From NCBI GenBank assembly GCA_017477035.1, contig JAFUXW010000155.1:1-5098 (forward strand): a DNA stretch of 5,098 nucleotides. Direction: 5' to 3'. Position numbers and translations under genes: made by a program. This stretch comes from Alphaproteobacteria bacterium (GTDB lineage Bacteria; Pseudomonadota; Alphaproteobacteria; RF32; CAG-239). Under the pieces are notes generated by a model. That model had not been told where the DNA came from. It saw only the letters and a list, made by a program, of their open reading frames with translations, and ran no database searches. This document shows positions 1 through 5,019 of the stretch, one piece after another (the stretch's first letter is position 1; every line of letters begins with the position of its first letter).

Positions 1-889
1 AGCGCACATCATCAAGGAGCTTGTCTTGTCCCCAGTTGGAAAGGTTAAAAGGTGGATTGGCCATGATAAAATCAAACTTTTCGTGCGGGTGCAGGTCATT
101 AAAAAATGTATCGGCTTGATAAGGCCCAAAATCAGCATCAATTCCGCGAATAGCCATATTCATCTTAGCCATTTTCCAAGTATCGGCATTAGATTCTTGT
201 CCATAGACCGAGATATGATCGCGATTTCCGCCATGTGCCTGCAAAAATTTAACTGACTGAACAAACATACCGCCGGAACCACAGCAAGGGTCATAAACGC
301 GGCAGTTATCAAACGGTTTCAGTACTTCCACAATGGTTTTAACAATGCTTGACGGCGTGTAAAATTCACCGCCTTTGGTGCCTTCGTATGCGGCAAACTG
401 GGCGATACAGTATTCATAAGTGCGCCCGAGCAGGTCTTTATCCTCATCTGTCTCCGACATATCAATATTATTGGTAAACAGGTCAACGACATTACCCAAT
501 ACACGTTTATCAAGGTCTTGATTGGCATAATTTTTTGGCAGAACATTTTTGAGCGTTTTGTTTTCAGTTTCAATTGCTCTCATGGCATCATCAATTACAA
601 TGCCAATTTCCGGCGTATGAGCGGTCTCTGCTATTTTGCTCCAACGAGCGGCTTCCGGTACATAAAATATACCTTCCATTGCGTAGGCATCTTTTTCATC
701 TTCAAAGCCCTCGCCTTCTGCAACTAGCTGATTATAACGCTTTTCAAAGGCAAACGAAATGTAGCGTAAAAAGATAAGCCCAACGATAACTTTGCGATAA
801 TCCGCTGCCGGAATATACCCCCAAAGTTCGCAAGCCGCATTCCAAATTTGCTTTTCAAAACCAATATTAGCGTTATTTTTCCCTGCCAT
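1..889 (-). CDS. hsdM: Type I restriction-modification methylase subunit HsdM, N-terminal part (cut by left edge)
   Basis: This is the DNA N6-adenine methyltransferase (modification) subunit of a type I restriction-modification system. HsdM methylates adenine using S-adenosylmethionine, as part of the complex with the HsdS specificity and HsdR restriction subunits. The ATG at 889 opens 296 uninterrupted codons to the window edge; family members are about 500 aa, so roughly 60% is present. The N-terminal helical HsdM domain spans about residues 8-140. The methylase domain follows with GEFYTP (174-179), the SAM-binding motif DPCCGSGGM (200-208) and the catalytic motif ANPPFN (277-282). The start is supported by AAGGGG (896-901) six nt upstream and by a good promoter further up. 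hsdS and hsdR would lie beyond the left edge, downstream of this gene, and cannot be seen. No lesion is visible, in contrast to the three genes to its right. Confidence 0.96.
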   Translation of the reverse strand, partial: MAGKNNANIGFEKQIWNAACELWGYIPAADYRKVIVGLIFLRYISFAFEKRYNQLVAEGEGFEDEKDAYAMEGIFYVPEAARWSKIAETAHTPEIGIVIDDAMRAIETENKTLKNVLPKNYANQDLDKRVLGNVVDLFTNNIDMSETDEDKDLLGRTYEYCIAQFAAYEGTKGGEFYTPSSIVKTIVEVLKPFDNCRVYDPCCGSGGMFVQSVKFLQAHGGNRDHISVYGQESNADTWKMAKMNMAIRGIDADFGPYQADTFFNDLHPHEKFDFIMANPPFNLSNWGQDKLLDDVR

Positions 890-943
890 TTTAGACCCCT
901 TGTTGTTGCAACTTTTATAAGTATGTATAAACATATTTGTTTT

Positions 944-972
944 ATAATATTCGCTATGGCTTTAAGAGTCAA
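944..972 (-). promoter_or_regulatory. Sigma70-type promoter of hsdM
   Basis: On the minus strand, TTGACT (967-972) and TATTAT (944-949) are separated by exactly 17 nt. This is close to the sigma70 consensus and places transcription start near 937, giving a leader of about 48 nt before the hsdM ATG. The hsdM Shine-Dalgarno AAGGGG is at 896-901. The site lies downstream of the terminator that ends the abi operon, so hsdM appears to be an independent transcription unit. Confidence 0.7.
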
Positions 973-1087
973 AGTAAATATAAAGATTTACTCTGAAATA
1001 ATATGTTTAACGCAAATGTTTTGGGAAAAAAGATGAATGAAACAGCTGTATATGAAATTATTTTAGAAATGTAATCAAAAAAATATT

Positions 1088-1116
1088 AAAAAAAAGGAAT
1101 GACGGGTATCATTCCT
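1088..1116 (-). terminator. Rho-independent terminator closing the abi operon
   Basis: An 8-bp perfect stem (AGGAATGA at 1095-1102, TCATTCCT at 1109-1116) with a 6-nt loop is followed, on the minus strand, by a run of eight T reached at 1095-1088 and further T-rich sequence. It suits minus-strand transcription coming from the abi genes. On the plus strand only a short CTTTT follows the stem, so termination there would be weak. Confidence 0.75.
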
Positions 1117-1155
1117 CTTTTATGGTGGTGGATTGGTGCTTCAATGACGATTTCG

Positions 1156-1244
1156 CATACTTTTAAAGCAAAAAGTATCTGTTATTCGCTACCCCTCTAA
1201 CCCAATATTTACTTATATTTTCCGGTCTGCCACCGATACTTTTT
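1156..1244. repeat. Three ATACTTTT elements, including a 10-bp inverted pair
   Basis: ATACTTTT (1157-1164) faces AAAAGTAT (1171-1178) across a 6-nt loop. AAAAAGTATC (1170-1179) is also a perfect 10-bp inverted match to GATACTTTTT (1235-1244), 55 nt away. The last copy is bracketed by ACCGA and TCGGT (1232-1236, 1244-1248). The same arm can therefore pair with either partner. Function unknown. Confidence 0.5.
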
Positions 1245-1300
1245 CGGTAATGAATGCTCGTTTTTATGTCATAAAGAATATCCCGCGACCAGACTAACAT
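1163..1300 (-). CDS. Possible 45-aa ORF, unrecognised
   Basis: An ATG at 1300 opens 45 codons ending in TAA (1163-1165). The peptide starts MLVWSRDILYDIKTS, is basic in its middle, and contains YRKSIGGRPENISKYW. I do not recognise it. Two things argue against a real gene: there is no Shine-Dalgarno sequence, and the start codon lies inside a palindrome (1292-1311). In favour is its rather protein-like composition in otherwise AT-rich DNA. It could equally be a remnant of a larger coding sequence or of a mobile element. Confidence 0.2.
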   Translation of the reverse strand: MLVWSRDILYDIKTSIHYRKSIGGRPENISKYWVRGVANNRYFLL

Positions 1301-1311
1301 TCTAGTTAGTC
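1292..1311. repeat. Palindrome GACTAAC-N6-GTTAGTC
   Basis: Perfect 7-bp arms at 1292-1298 and 1305-1311 surround the 6-nt loop ATTCTA. On the plus strand a CTTTTT run follows six nt later, so a weak terminator is possible. An operator site is the other reading. Confidence 0.5.
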
Positions 1312-1316
1312 AATAG

Positions 1317-1354
1317 CTTTTTCTGTGTACTTTTCTATGAACTTTTTCTGTGAA
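1317..1354 (+). repeat. Three tandem 12-13 nt direct repeats
   Basis: Consecutive units read CTTTTTCTGTGTA (1317-1329), CTTTTCTATGAA (1330-1341) and CTTTTTCTGTGAA (1342-1354). The third differs from the first at one base; the middle one lacks one T and has one substitution relative to the third. They lie about 115 nt beyond the abiEii stop codon. No function can be assigned. Confidence 0.6.
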
Positions 1355-1396
1355 CCTATTATTTTTTCTAAAAATTAAATTTCTGGGTAGTTATAT

Positions 1397-1448
1397 CTTT
1401 TCCATTTTAGAAAATTCCGAAAATTCGGGAAAATCTAAAATGGGAAAG
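1397..1448 (-). repeat. Long hairpin just after the abiEii stop codon
   Basis: CTTTTCCATTTTAGA (1397-1411) pairs with TCTAAAATGGGAAAG (1434-1448) over 15 positions, with one T/G apposition (1401-1444). The 22-nt interior can form a second short stem, TTCCGA (1415-1420) with TCGGGAA (1425-1431), with one bulged G. In an abi transcript it would begin 21 nt after the TAA. There is no T-run after it, so it does not look like an intrinsic terminator; an mRNA 3' stabilising structure or an element terminus is possible. Confidence 0.65.
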
Positions 1449-1469
1449 GAATATGTTCTTGGAAGTACT

Positions 1470-2522
1470 TTATTTACACTGATTTATTTCTTTTTCCAAT
1501 TCTGTCAGATATTTTATTATCTCATCCCAAGAAGGAATTTCTCCATAAATCATATTCTGCATAGCTTTATAATCTTCCTTTATTACGCTCTTGTTATTTT
1601 CGTTTGGTAATAAATGCATTTTACCTGTAAGGCACTCATCATATTTTGCCCATGGGCAATGATATAATTTATCTTTACGATCCACAACATCAGCTAGCAA
1701 ATCCCTATCAGCAAGAGCTTCGTCTTTTACAAAAGAATTTCCAAGTTGATACAAATCATGATAATGCCGAGAGTATCGCACTGGTGTATAATTTGGTTCA
1801 TCAGAATCTGTCTGTTTGTTGTACTTCGTAGCCGGACGATAAAATTCTCTATGTAAAATTGTTGCTTTATCCCAAAATGTACGAATAGGTTTTACCGTCG
1901 GTACATTACAAGATTCTAATGCAAGTTGAGGAAAGACCTAAGCTACATAGGATGTAATATTTCTGTCCTCACAAGGGGTTCTTGCGGACATTATCCCGAT
2001 TTCAAGCAGTATATCCGGGCGCAAATATGTATCATTCGCTGATTTCGGATAAACAATGTGCAATGATTTATTGTCAATCTTTCCCTGATTATACGAAGGT
2101 GTTATTTCCACATATTCGGCATCTGTATAAACTTTGACTGCATCATTTAAAACATTTTCTATTTTAGATTTCAAAATTGTTGATATATACGTTGCTGTTT
2201 TTTCCGAGATGACATCTGCAAATTCCCTTTGTTTTTTATAGGAGGATTTGAAAATATCTTCGTCACCAAGAACAAGGGATTTATCTAAAATTAAATCTAA
2301 ATCTTCCGAGAATCTTTTTATAAGGCTGTAGCCTTTAGAAAGTGAGGTGCCGCCTTTGAAACGTAATACTTCCCTCAGTTCTGCATCAGAAAATATTCTC
2401 GCAAGCACAAAGCACACCCACAAGTCCTTTTCAACCATAGCAAGCGGGATATGTATAGATTCAGAAACTTTCGTAAATAAAAGATTTCTTTCTTCTGTTG
2501 ATGAGTTAATAATTTTCATCAT
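1470..2522 (-). pseudogene. abiEii: AbiEii/AbiGii-family nucleotidyltransferase toxin, interrupted by one in-frame TAG
   Basis: This is the toxin gene of an AbiE-type abortive-infection (type IV toxin-antitoxin) cassette; these proteins are nucleotidyltransferases that stop growth when not countered by the antitoxin. The ATG at 2522 is chosen because AGGA lies 8 nt upstream; it overlaps the end of the antitoxin gene by 17 nt, indicating translational coupling. Conserved elements are EKDLW (31-35), the nucleotidyltransferase signature GGTSLSK (57-63) with SEDLDL (72-77; metal-binding D74 and D76), TFWDKATILH (215-224) and SRHYHDLYQL (251-260). Codon 195 is TAG (1938-1940), and the same frame continues with typical family sequence to TAA at 1470-1472, so a read-through product would have 350 residues. 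The truncated product keeps the GGTS/DLD core but lacks the conserved C-terminal half. The original codon was probably Glu or Gln (GAG or CAG). The intact downstream frame points to a very recent mutation, suppression or a sequencing error. Confidence 0.9.
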
Positions 2523-3131
2523 TTGAAAATTCCTTTGCTTTTGCAATTATTTCTAATATCCAGGATGTTACCTTTTTGGCTTTGTATTCAATCTTTATCC
2601 ATTCTTCTGGTGAAAAACACTTTGAGAGTTTTTTAATGAAGCTCTCTTCACTTGCGGCTATTTTTCCCAATGAAGCAATGGATTGAACAACAAGATTTGT
2701 ATTTTTATCGCTTATGGAAATAGTTTTAGAATTTAACTCCTTAAATTCCAAAATTGTACCGTTTATATCATACTTACGGTGTCTACCGCTTGATAAGTAA
2801 ATATATTTAGCAGGCACTTGTGTTGATAAACCTAGGTAAAGAAGAGCTGTATTTCCTTCTGGGAAAATTTTCCAATCATTTTTGCGAGCAATGCCCCGAG
2901 CAATTGTTCCTATATCCGGTACAACATATTCGTTAAGTAACCAGCTATACTTAGGAAAGGCATACAGCCCTGGAATGATTCGAACAATCTTGCCTTCTTT
3001 TTCCAAATCTGTAAGAGAACGATCAACTTCCCATCTTTTAAATTTTGGTATAAAATCCTGAGAAGAAAATACTACACCTCTTCCTTTTTTTGAATTAAAT
3101 AAAGTATTCTATCCTTTATAGTTACTGACAT
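2506..3131 (-). pseudogene. AbiEi-like (DUF6088-type) antitoxin/autorepressor, frameshifted at an A7 run
   Basis: This is the antitoxin partner of the AbiEii-family toxin. Family members have an N-terminal winged helix-turn-helix used for autoregulation and a C-terminal domain that neutralises the toxin. The ATG at 3131 is preceded by GAGAGG (3137-3142) at 5-nt spacing. Its frame encodes MSVTIKDRILYLIQKK and then hits TAG at codon 20 (3072-3074). From 3084 the neighbouring frame carries the rest without a stop to TAA at 2506-2508. Joined by a -1 shift the protein has 208 residues: winged helix at about 1-60 (ending PGLYAFPKYS), then the conserved stretch LGLSTQVPAKYIYLS (100-114). A TTG at 3006 could start a 166-aa product, but it would lack most of the DNA-binding domain. 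The change of frame sits exactly on A_AAA_AAG, so programmed frameshifting, transcriptional slippage or a simple loss of one A are all possible. The gene is translationally coupled to the toxin. Confidence 0.85.
3084..3091 (-). other. A_AAA_AAG slippery heptamer at the abiEi frame change
   Basis: In the zero frame the codons read CAA AAA AAG (residues 14-16), which is the phasing used for -1 frameshifting in E. coli dnaX and many insertion sequences. A -1 slip continues with GGA AGA GGT, precisely the frame of the remaining antitoxin. A weak stem (GAAGA/TCTTC with possible G-U extension) starts immediately downstream, without the usual spacer, and there is no Shine-Dalgarno-like stimulator 10-14 nt upstream. 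The heptamer is visible; that it functions is inference. Confidence 0.5.
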
Positions 3132-3142
3132 TTAAACCTCTC

Positions 3143-3175
3143 TTTTGTAGAAAGATGGACCATTTTTCTACAAAA
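3143..3175 (-). promoter_or_regulatory. 33-bp palindromic operator upstream of the abi operon
   Basis: TTTTGTAGAAA (3143-3153) and TTTCTACAAAA (3165-3175) are perfect 11-bp inverted arms. The 11-nt centre is itself dyadic (ATGG-A-CCAT), so 15 of 16 symmetric positions match around base 3159. The palindrome ends directly before the abiEi Shine-Dalgarno sequence and overlaps a candidate -10 box. AbiEi-type antitoxins are known to repress their operon by binding inverted repeats at the promoter, so this is the likely autoregulatory site. Confidence 0.7.
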
Positions 3176-3193
3176 ATCAAGATAAAAATTCAA
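3165..3193 (-). promoter_or_regulatory. Candidate abi operon promoter
   Basis: On the minus strand, TTGAAT (3188-3193) is followed after 17 nt by TAGAAA (3165-3170). The -35 box is good and the -10 box mediocre. The -10 box falls inside one arm of the palindrome, so a bound repressor would block polymerase. Confidence 0.4.
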
Positions 3194-3342
3194 AAAGTAG
3201 CATATTTTCGTATTACGTTATTTTTCTCCTTACTTTATAAAATGCTGTTTTTCCTCTAAAAGGTTTTATTTAGCACAACTAACCGGAGCAATTATGGTAA
3301 AATCAGTTATAAAATTTCCTCTTTTTAACTCGCGAAATGTTA

Positions 3343-3371
3343 TTGACTCTCCATATTTTTGCGTTAACAAT
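3343..3371 (+). promoter_or_regulatory. Candidate promoter of the Y-family polymerase gene
   Basis: TTGACT (3343-3348) and AACAAT (3366-3371) are 17 nt apart, placing a start near 3378 and a leader of about 16 nt containing the GGGGG ribosome binding site (3384-3388). I see no convincing LexA/SOS box nearby. The rest of the divergent spacer (3194-3342) is AT-rich with no other assignable signal. Confidence 0.4.
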
Positions 3372-3393
3372 AGAACATAGCATGGGGGATAAA

Positions 3394-4549
3394 ATGCGCC
3401 GGCACGTTATAGCATTGGTTGATTGTGACTGCTTTTTCGTTTCTTGCGAACGGAAGGATAATCCTTTATTGCAAGGAAAGCCGGTGTGTGATGACAGGTA
3501 GCACCAGCAAAGGCATAATTGTCTCCCGCTCGAAAGAAGCCAAAGCGCTAGGGATTAAAATGGGACAGCCGTATTTTCAGGTCAAGCCGAACTTCCCAAC
3601 CGCGATTTGTATTCCGGCACATCACCACCGCTATACCGAGATTTCCAAAGAAGTGATGGACACGATTAAGACGTTCAGTCCGGATGTGGAGGTAACGTCG
3701 GTTGATGAGGCGTTTATTGATTTGGCTTCGCTTAACAAGGTTTATCACTTGACTTATACCGACATCATCAAGAACATCCGGCAGACGGTATGGAATAAGG
3801 TCGGAATTCCGGTATCTATCGGTTTGGGAACCTCTAAAACGTTGGCTAAGTTGGCGAGAGATAAAGCCAAAAGTAACAACGGAATATTTGTTATTCCGCC
3901 CGATAAAATCTTGGATATTGTAGGTAGCATGCCGATTGAGGACGTCAGCGGTATCGGGCGCAAAAACAGCGAGCACATGAAGTTCAGCGGGATTTTTACG
4001 ATTAAGGACTTTGTGGAGAAAGAAAACGGCTGGATTAGGAAAGCATTCGGGATAAACGGCATGCCCCTTAAAAGTGAGTTGACCGGTATCGCCACATCTT
4101 TAGTCAACCGCGAACCCACCGCGCCGCAAAGCATACAAGACACCCGAAGTTTTGAGGACTTTACCCAGAGTTTGGAGTATTTGGAACATGAAATAAACGG
4201 CCATGTTCATACGGCTTGTCAGAAACTACGGCGGTGGAACGGTTTTTGCCAAGGTGTGGAAGTTATGCTCCGCACAAAAGACTTCAAATATTATGCTCTT
4301 GAGGCGAAACTGCCGAACCCGACCAACGGCGACCAAGAAGTCCGCATGACCGCCATACAGCTCTTAAAACAACTCTACCAGCAGAACTTAATTTACCGCT
4401 CAACTGGTGTAACACTTAAAAATCTGACCTATGGCGAAGTGCAACAATCGCTGTTTGAGGAAACCAAACCCCACGACGACAAACTGTCACATTTGGTAGA
4501 CGAGCTGGAAGCCAAATTCGGCAAAGGAATTGTTAAGACCGGCATTTAA
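3394..4549 (+). pseudogene. Y-family (UmuC/DinB-type) translesion DNA polymerase, frameshifted near the N-terminus
   Basis: This is a low-fidelity DNA polymerase that copies past damaged template bases. The ATG at 3394 follows GGGGG at 5-nt spacing; an in-frame ATG at 3382 is less likely because it precedes that site. The first frame encodes residues 1-32, including the first catalytic Asp (D10 in ALVDCDCFF) and a steric-gate aromatic (F15), then stops at TAG (3499-3501). The rest is in another frame with no stop to TAA at 4547-4549. Adding one GT at GTGTGTG (3484-3490) restores KPVCVMTG and a 385-residue protein. In that numbering the second catalytic pair is D105-E106 (SVDEAF), followed by GLGTSKTLAKLA (144-155) and a helix-hairpin-helix VSGIGRK (185-191), with a little-finger domain behind. 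An ATG at 3491 could start a product without the first catalytic Asp, presumably inactive. No umuD-like gene precedes it. It is divergent from the abi operon. Confidence 0.88.
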
Positions 4550-4552
4550 ATA

Positions 4553-4568
4553 ATAAATCCCCGTAACC
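4553..4568 (+). repeat. Direct repeat copy 1 (ATAAATCCCCGTAACC)
   Basis: It matches 15 of 16 bases of the copy at 4958-4973 and begins just after the polymerase stop codon. A shared TCAATCCA also occurs about 40-45 nt further on in both places (4593-4600 and 5002-5009), suggesting a longer decayed repeat of about 50 bp on either side of the small orphan gene. Confidence 0.55.
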
Positions 4569-4632
4569 TGCATATTTCACTGAACTTCTTCTTCAATCCA
4601 AGTATCATTGGGTTGTAACGAAAGGAAAAACC

Positions 4633-4923
4633 ATGAGAACAGTAAAAATTTATATGGTCTGGAAGCCCTCAGATATCGACGAAGTAATGGAGTTATGCCA
4701 GAGATATACCGCACAGGCCGAAGAAGTGGTGGTGGCGGAAACGGTTGAATTACCGGCCGTTTGGTATGATGCGGTTTGCTTATTCCCCTTAGATGACTAC
4801 ATTTTCCTATCCGGCAAAGGTGGCTACGACGATGCAAACCACCGCCAAGTAGTCGAATTAAAATGCGCGGCCGACCGACACTTTATGTGGATCCGTCCGG
4901 ATCGAGTTACTGCCGTTAAATAG
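4633..4923 (+). CDS. Hypothetical 96-aa protein
   Basis: I do not recognise this gene. The ATG at 4633 has AAGGA (4622-4626) six nt upstream, and the frame runs to TAG. The protein is soluble and acidic, with no signal peptide or membrane segment. It begins MRTVKIYMVWKPSDIDEVME, alternating likely beta strands (3-10, 31-36, 55-60, 72-77) with a helix at about 13-29, and has three cysteines (22, 49, 78) and a glycine turn SGKGGYDD (60-67). It sits 83 nt downstream of the polymerase gene with no visible terminator between, so co-transcription is possible. Near-identical 16-bp direct repeats flank it, which may mark it as an inserted cassette. Codon use and the strong ribosome binding site make a real gene likely. 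Confidence 0.65.
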   Translation: MRTVKIYMVWKPSDIDEVMELCQRYTAQAEEVVVAETVELPAVWYDAVCLFPLDDYIFLSGKGGYDDANHRQVVELKCAADRHFMWIRPDRVTAVK

Positions 4924-4933
4924 GGATTGAATT

Positions 4934-5014
4934 ATGAAAATACGCAAGTATAATGATATAAATCCCAGTAACCGGACAGATTTTGCGATGGTATATCACC
5001 ATCAATCCAGATGA
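4934..5014 (+). CDS. Possible 26-aa ORF downstream of the orphan gene
   Basis: The ATG at 4934 has AGGGA 7 nt upstream and starts 10 nt after the preceding stop codon. The product is MKIRKYNDINPSNRTDFAMV plus six residues, ending in TGA. It contains the second copy of the direct repeat and a small hairpin, so it may be a broken gene start rather than a functional peptide. Confidence 0.2.
   Translation: MKIRKYNDINPSNRTDFAMVYHHQSR
4958..4973 (+). repeat. Direct repeat copy 2 (ATAAATCCCAGTAACC)
   Basis: It differs by one base from the copy at 4553-4568, 405 nt away. It lies about 47 nt beyond the transposase stop codon in that gene's direction, so it may be close to the end of the insertion sequence. 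Confidence 0.55.
4987..5003. repeat. Small hairpin GATGGT-N5-ACCATC
   Basis: Perfect 6-bp arms (4987-4992, 4998-5003) with a 5-nt loop lie 16 nt past the transposase stop codon. There is no T-run on either side. It may belong to the structured non-coding end of the insertion sequence. Confidence 0.4.
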
Positions 5015-5019
5015 AAGAG

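Larger units (their letters stand above)
1117..1469. other. Repeat-rich intergenic region between abiEii and the terminator
   Basis: This AT-rich stretch of about 350 bases has no recognisable gene. It holds three ATACTTTT elements (1157-1164, inverted at 1171-1178, and 1236-1243), a 7-bp-arm palindrome, three tandem 12-13 nt repeats and a long hairpin, listed separately. One short minus-strand ORF of 45 codons is possible. This density of small dyads is unusual for a spacer and may reflect a decayed mobile element or a regulatory zone; that is inference. Confidence 0.6.

Noticed and set aside
26..777. Plus-strand ORFs at 26-256, 518-727 and 574-777, and minus-strand ORFs at 319-573 and 724-972
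   Set aside because: All lie in other frames of the clear hsdM coding region or run into its upstream region, and none resembles a protein family.
848..1036. Plus-strand ORF of 62 codons over the hsdM start and promoter
   Set aside because: It is antisense to hsdM and its promoter, has a low-complexity hydrophobic composition, and has no ribosome binding site.
1003..1077. Plus-strand 24-codon ORF beginning MFNANVLGKK
   Set aside because: No Shine-Dalgarno sequence, very short and no recognisable match; a remnant is possible but unsupported.
1350..1831. Plus-strand ORFs at 1350-1610 and 1646-1831
   Set aside because: They are antisense shadows of the AbiEii C-terminal coding region and the adjoining hairpin.
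3294..3380. 28-codon ORF upstream of the polymerase gene with GGAG in front
   Set aside because: It overlaps the best polymerase promoter and shows no resemblance to UmuD or another known partner; probably chance.
3331..3393. Possible LexA/SOS box before the polymerase gene
   Set aside because: No match to either the CTGT-N8-ACAG or the GAAC-N4-GTTC pattern; only GAAC half-site-like fragments are present.
3548..4143. Minus-strand ORFs of 142 and 129 codons inside the polymerase gene
   Set aside because: They are antisense frames of a strongly conserved polymerase domain and have no independent support.
4577..4837. Minus-strand 86-codon ORF opposite the 96-aa gene
   Set aside because: Arg/Pro-rich shadow composition, and the plus-strand frame has the better ribosome binding site.
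1470..4923. Reassignment of TAG to a sense codon as an explanation for all lesions
   Set aside because: It would repair only the AbiEii gene. The other two need a change of frame, and the 96-aa gene appears to use TAG as its normal stop.
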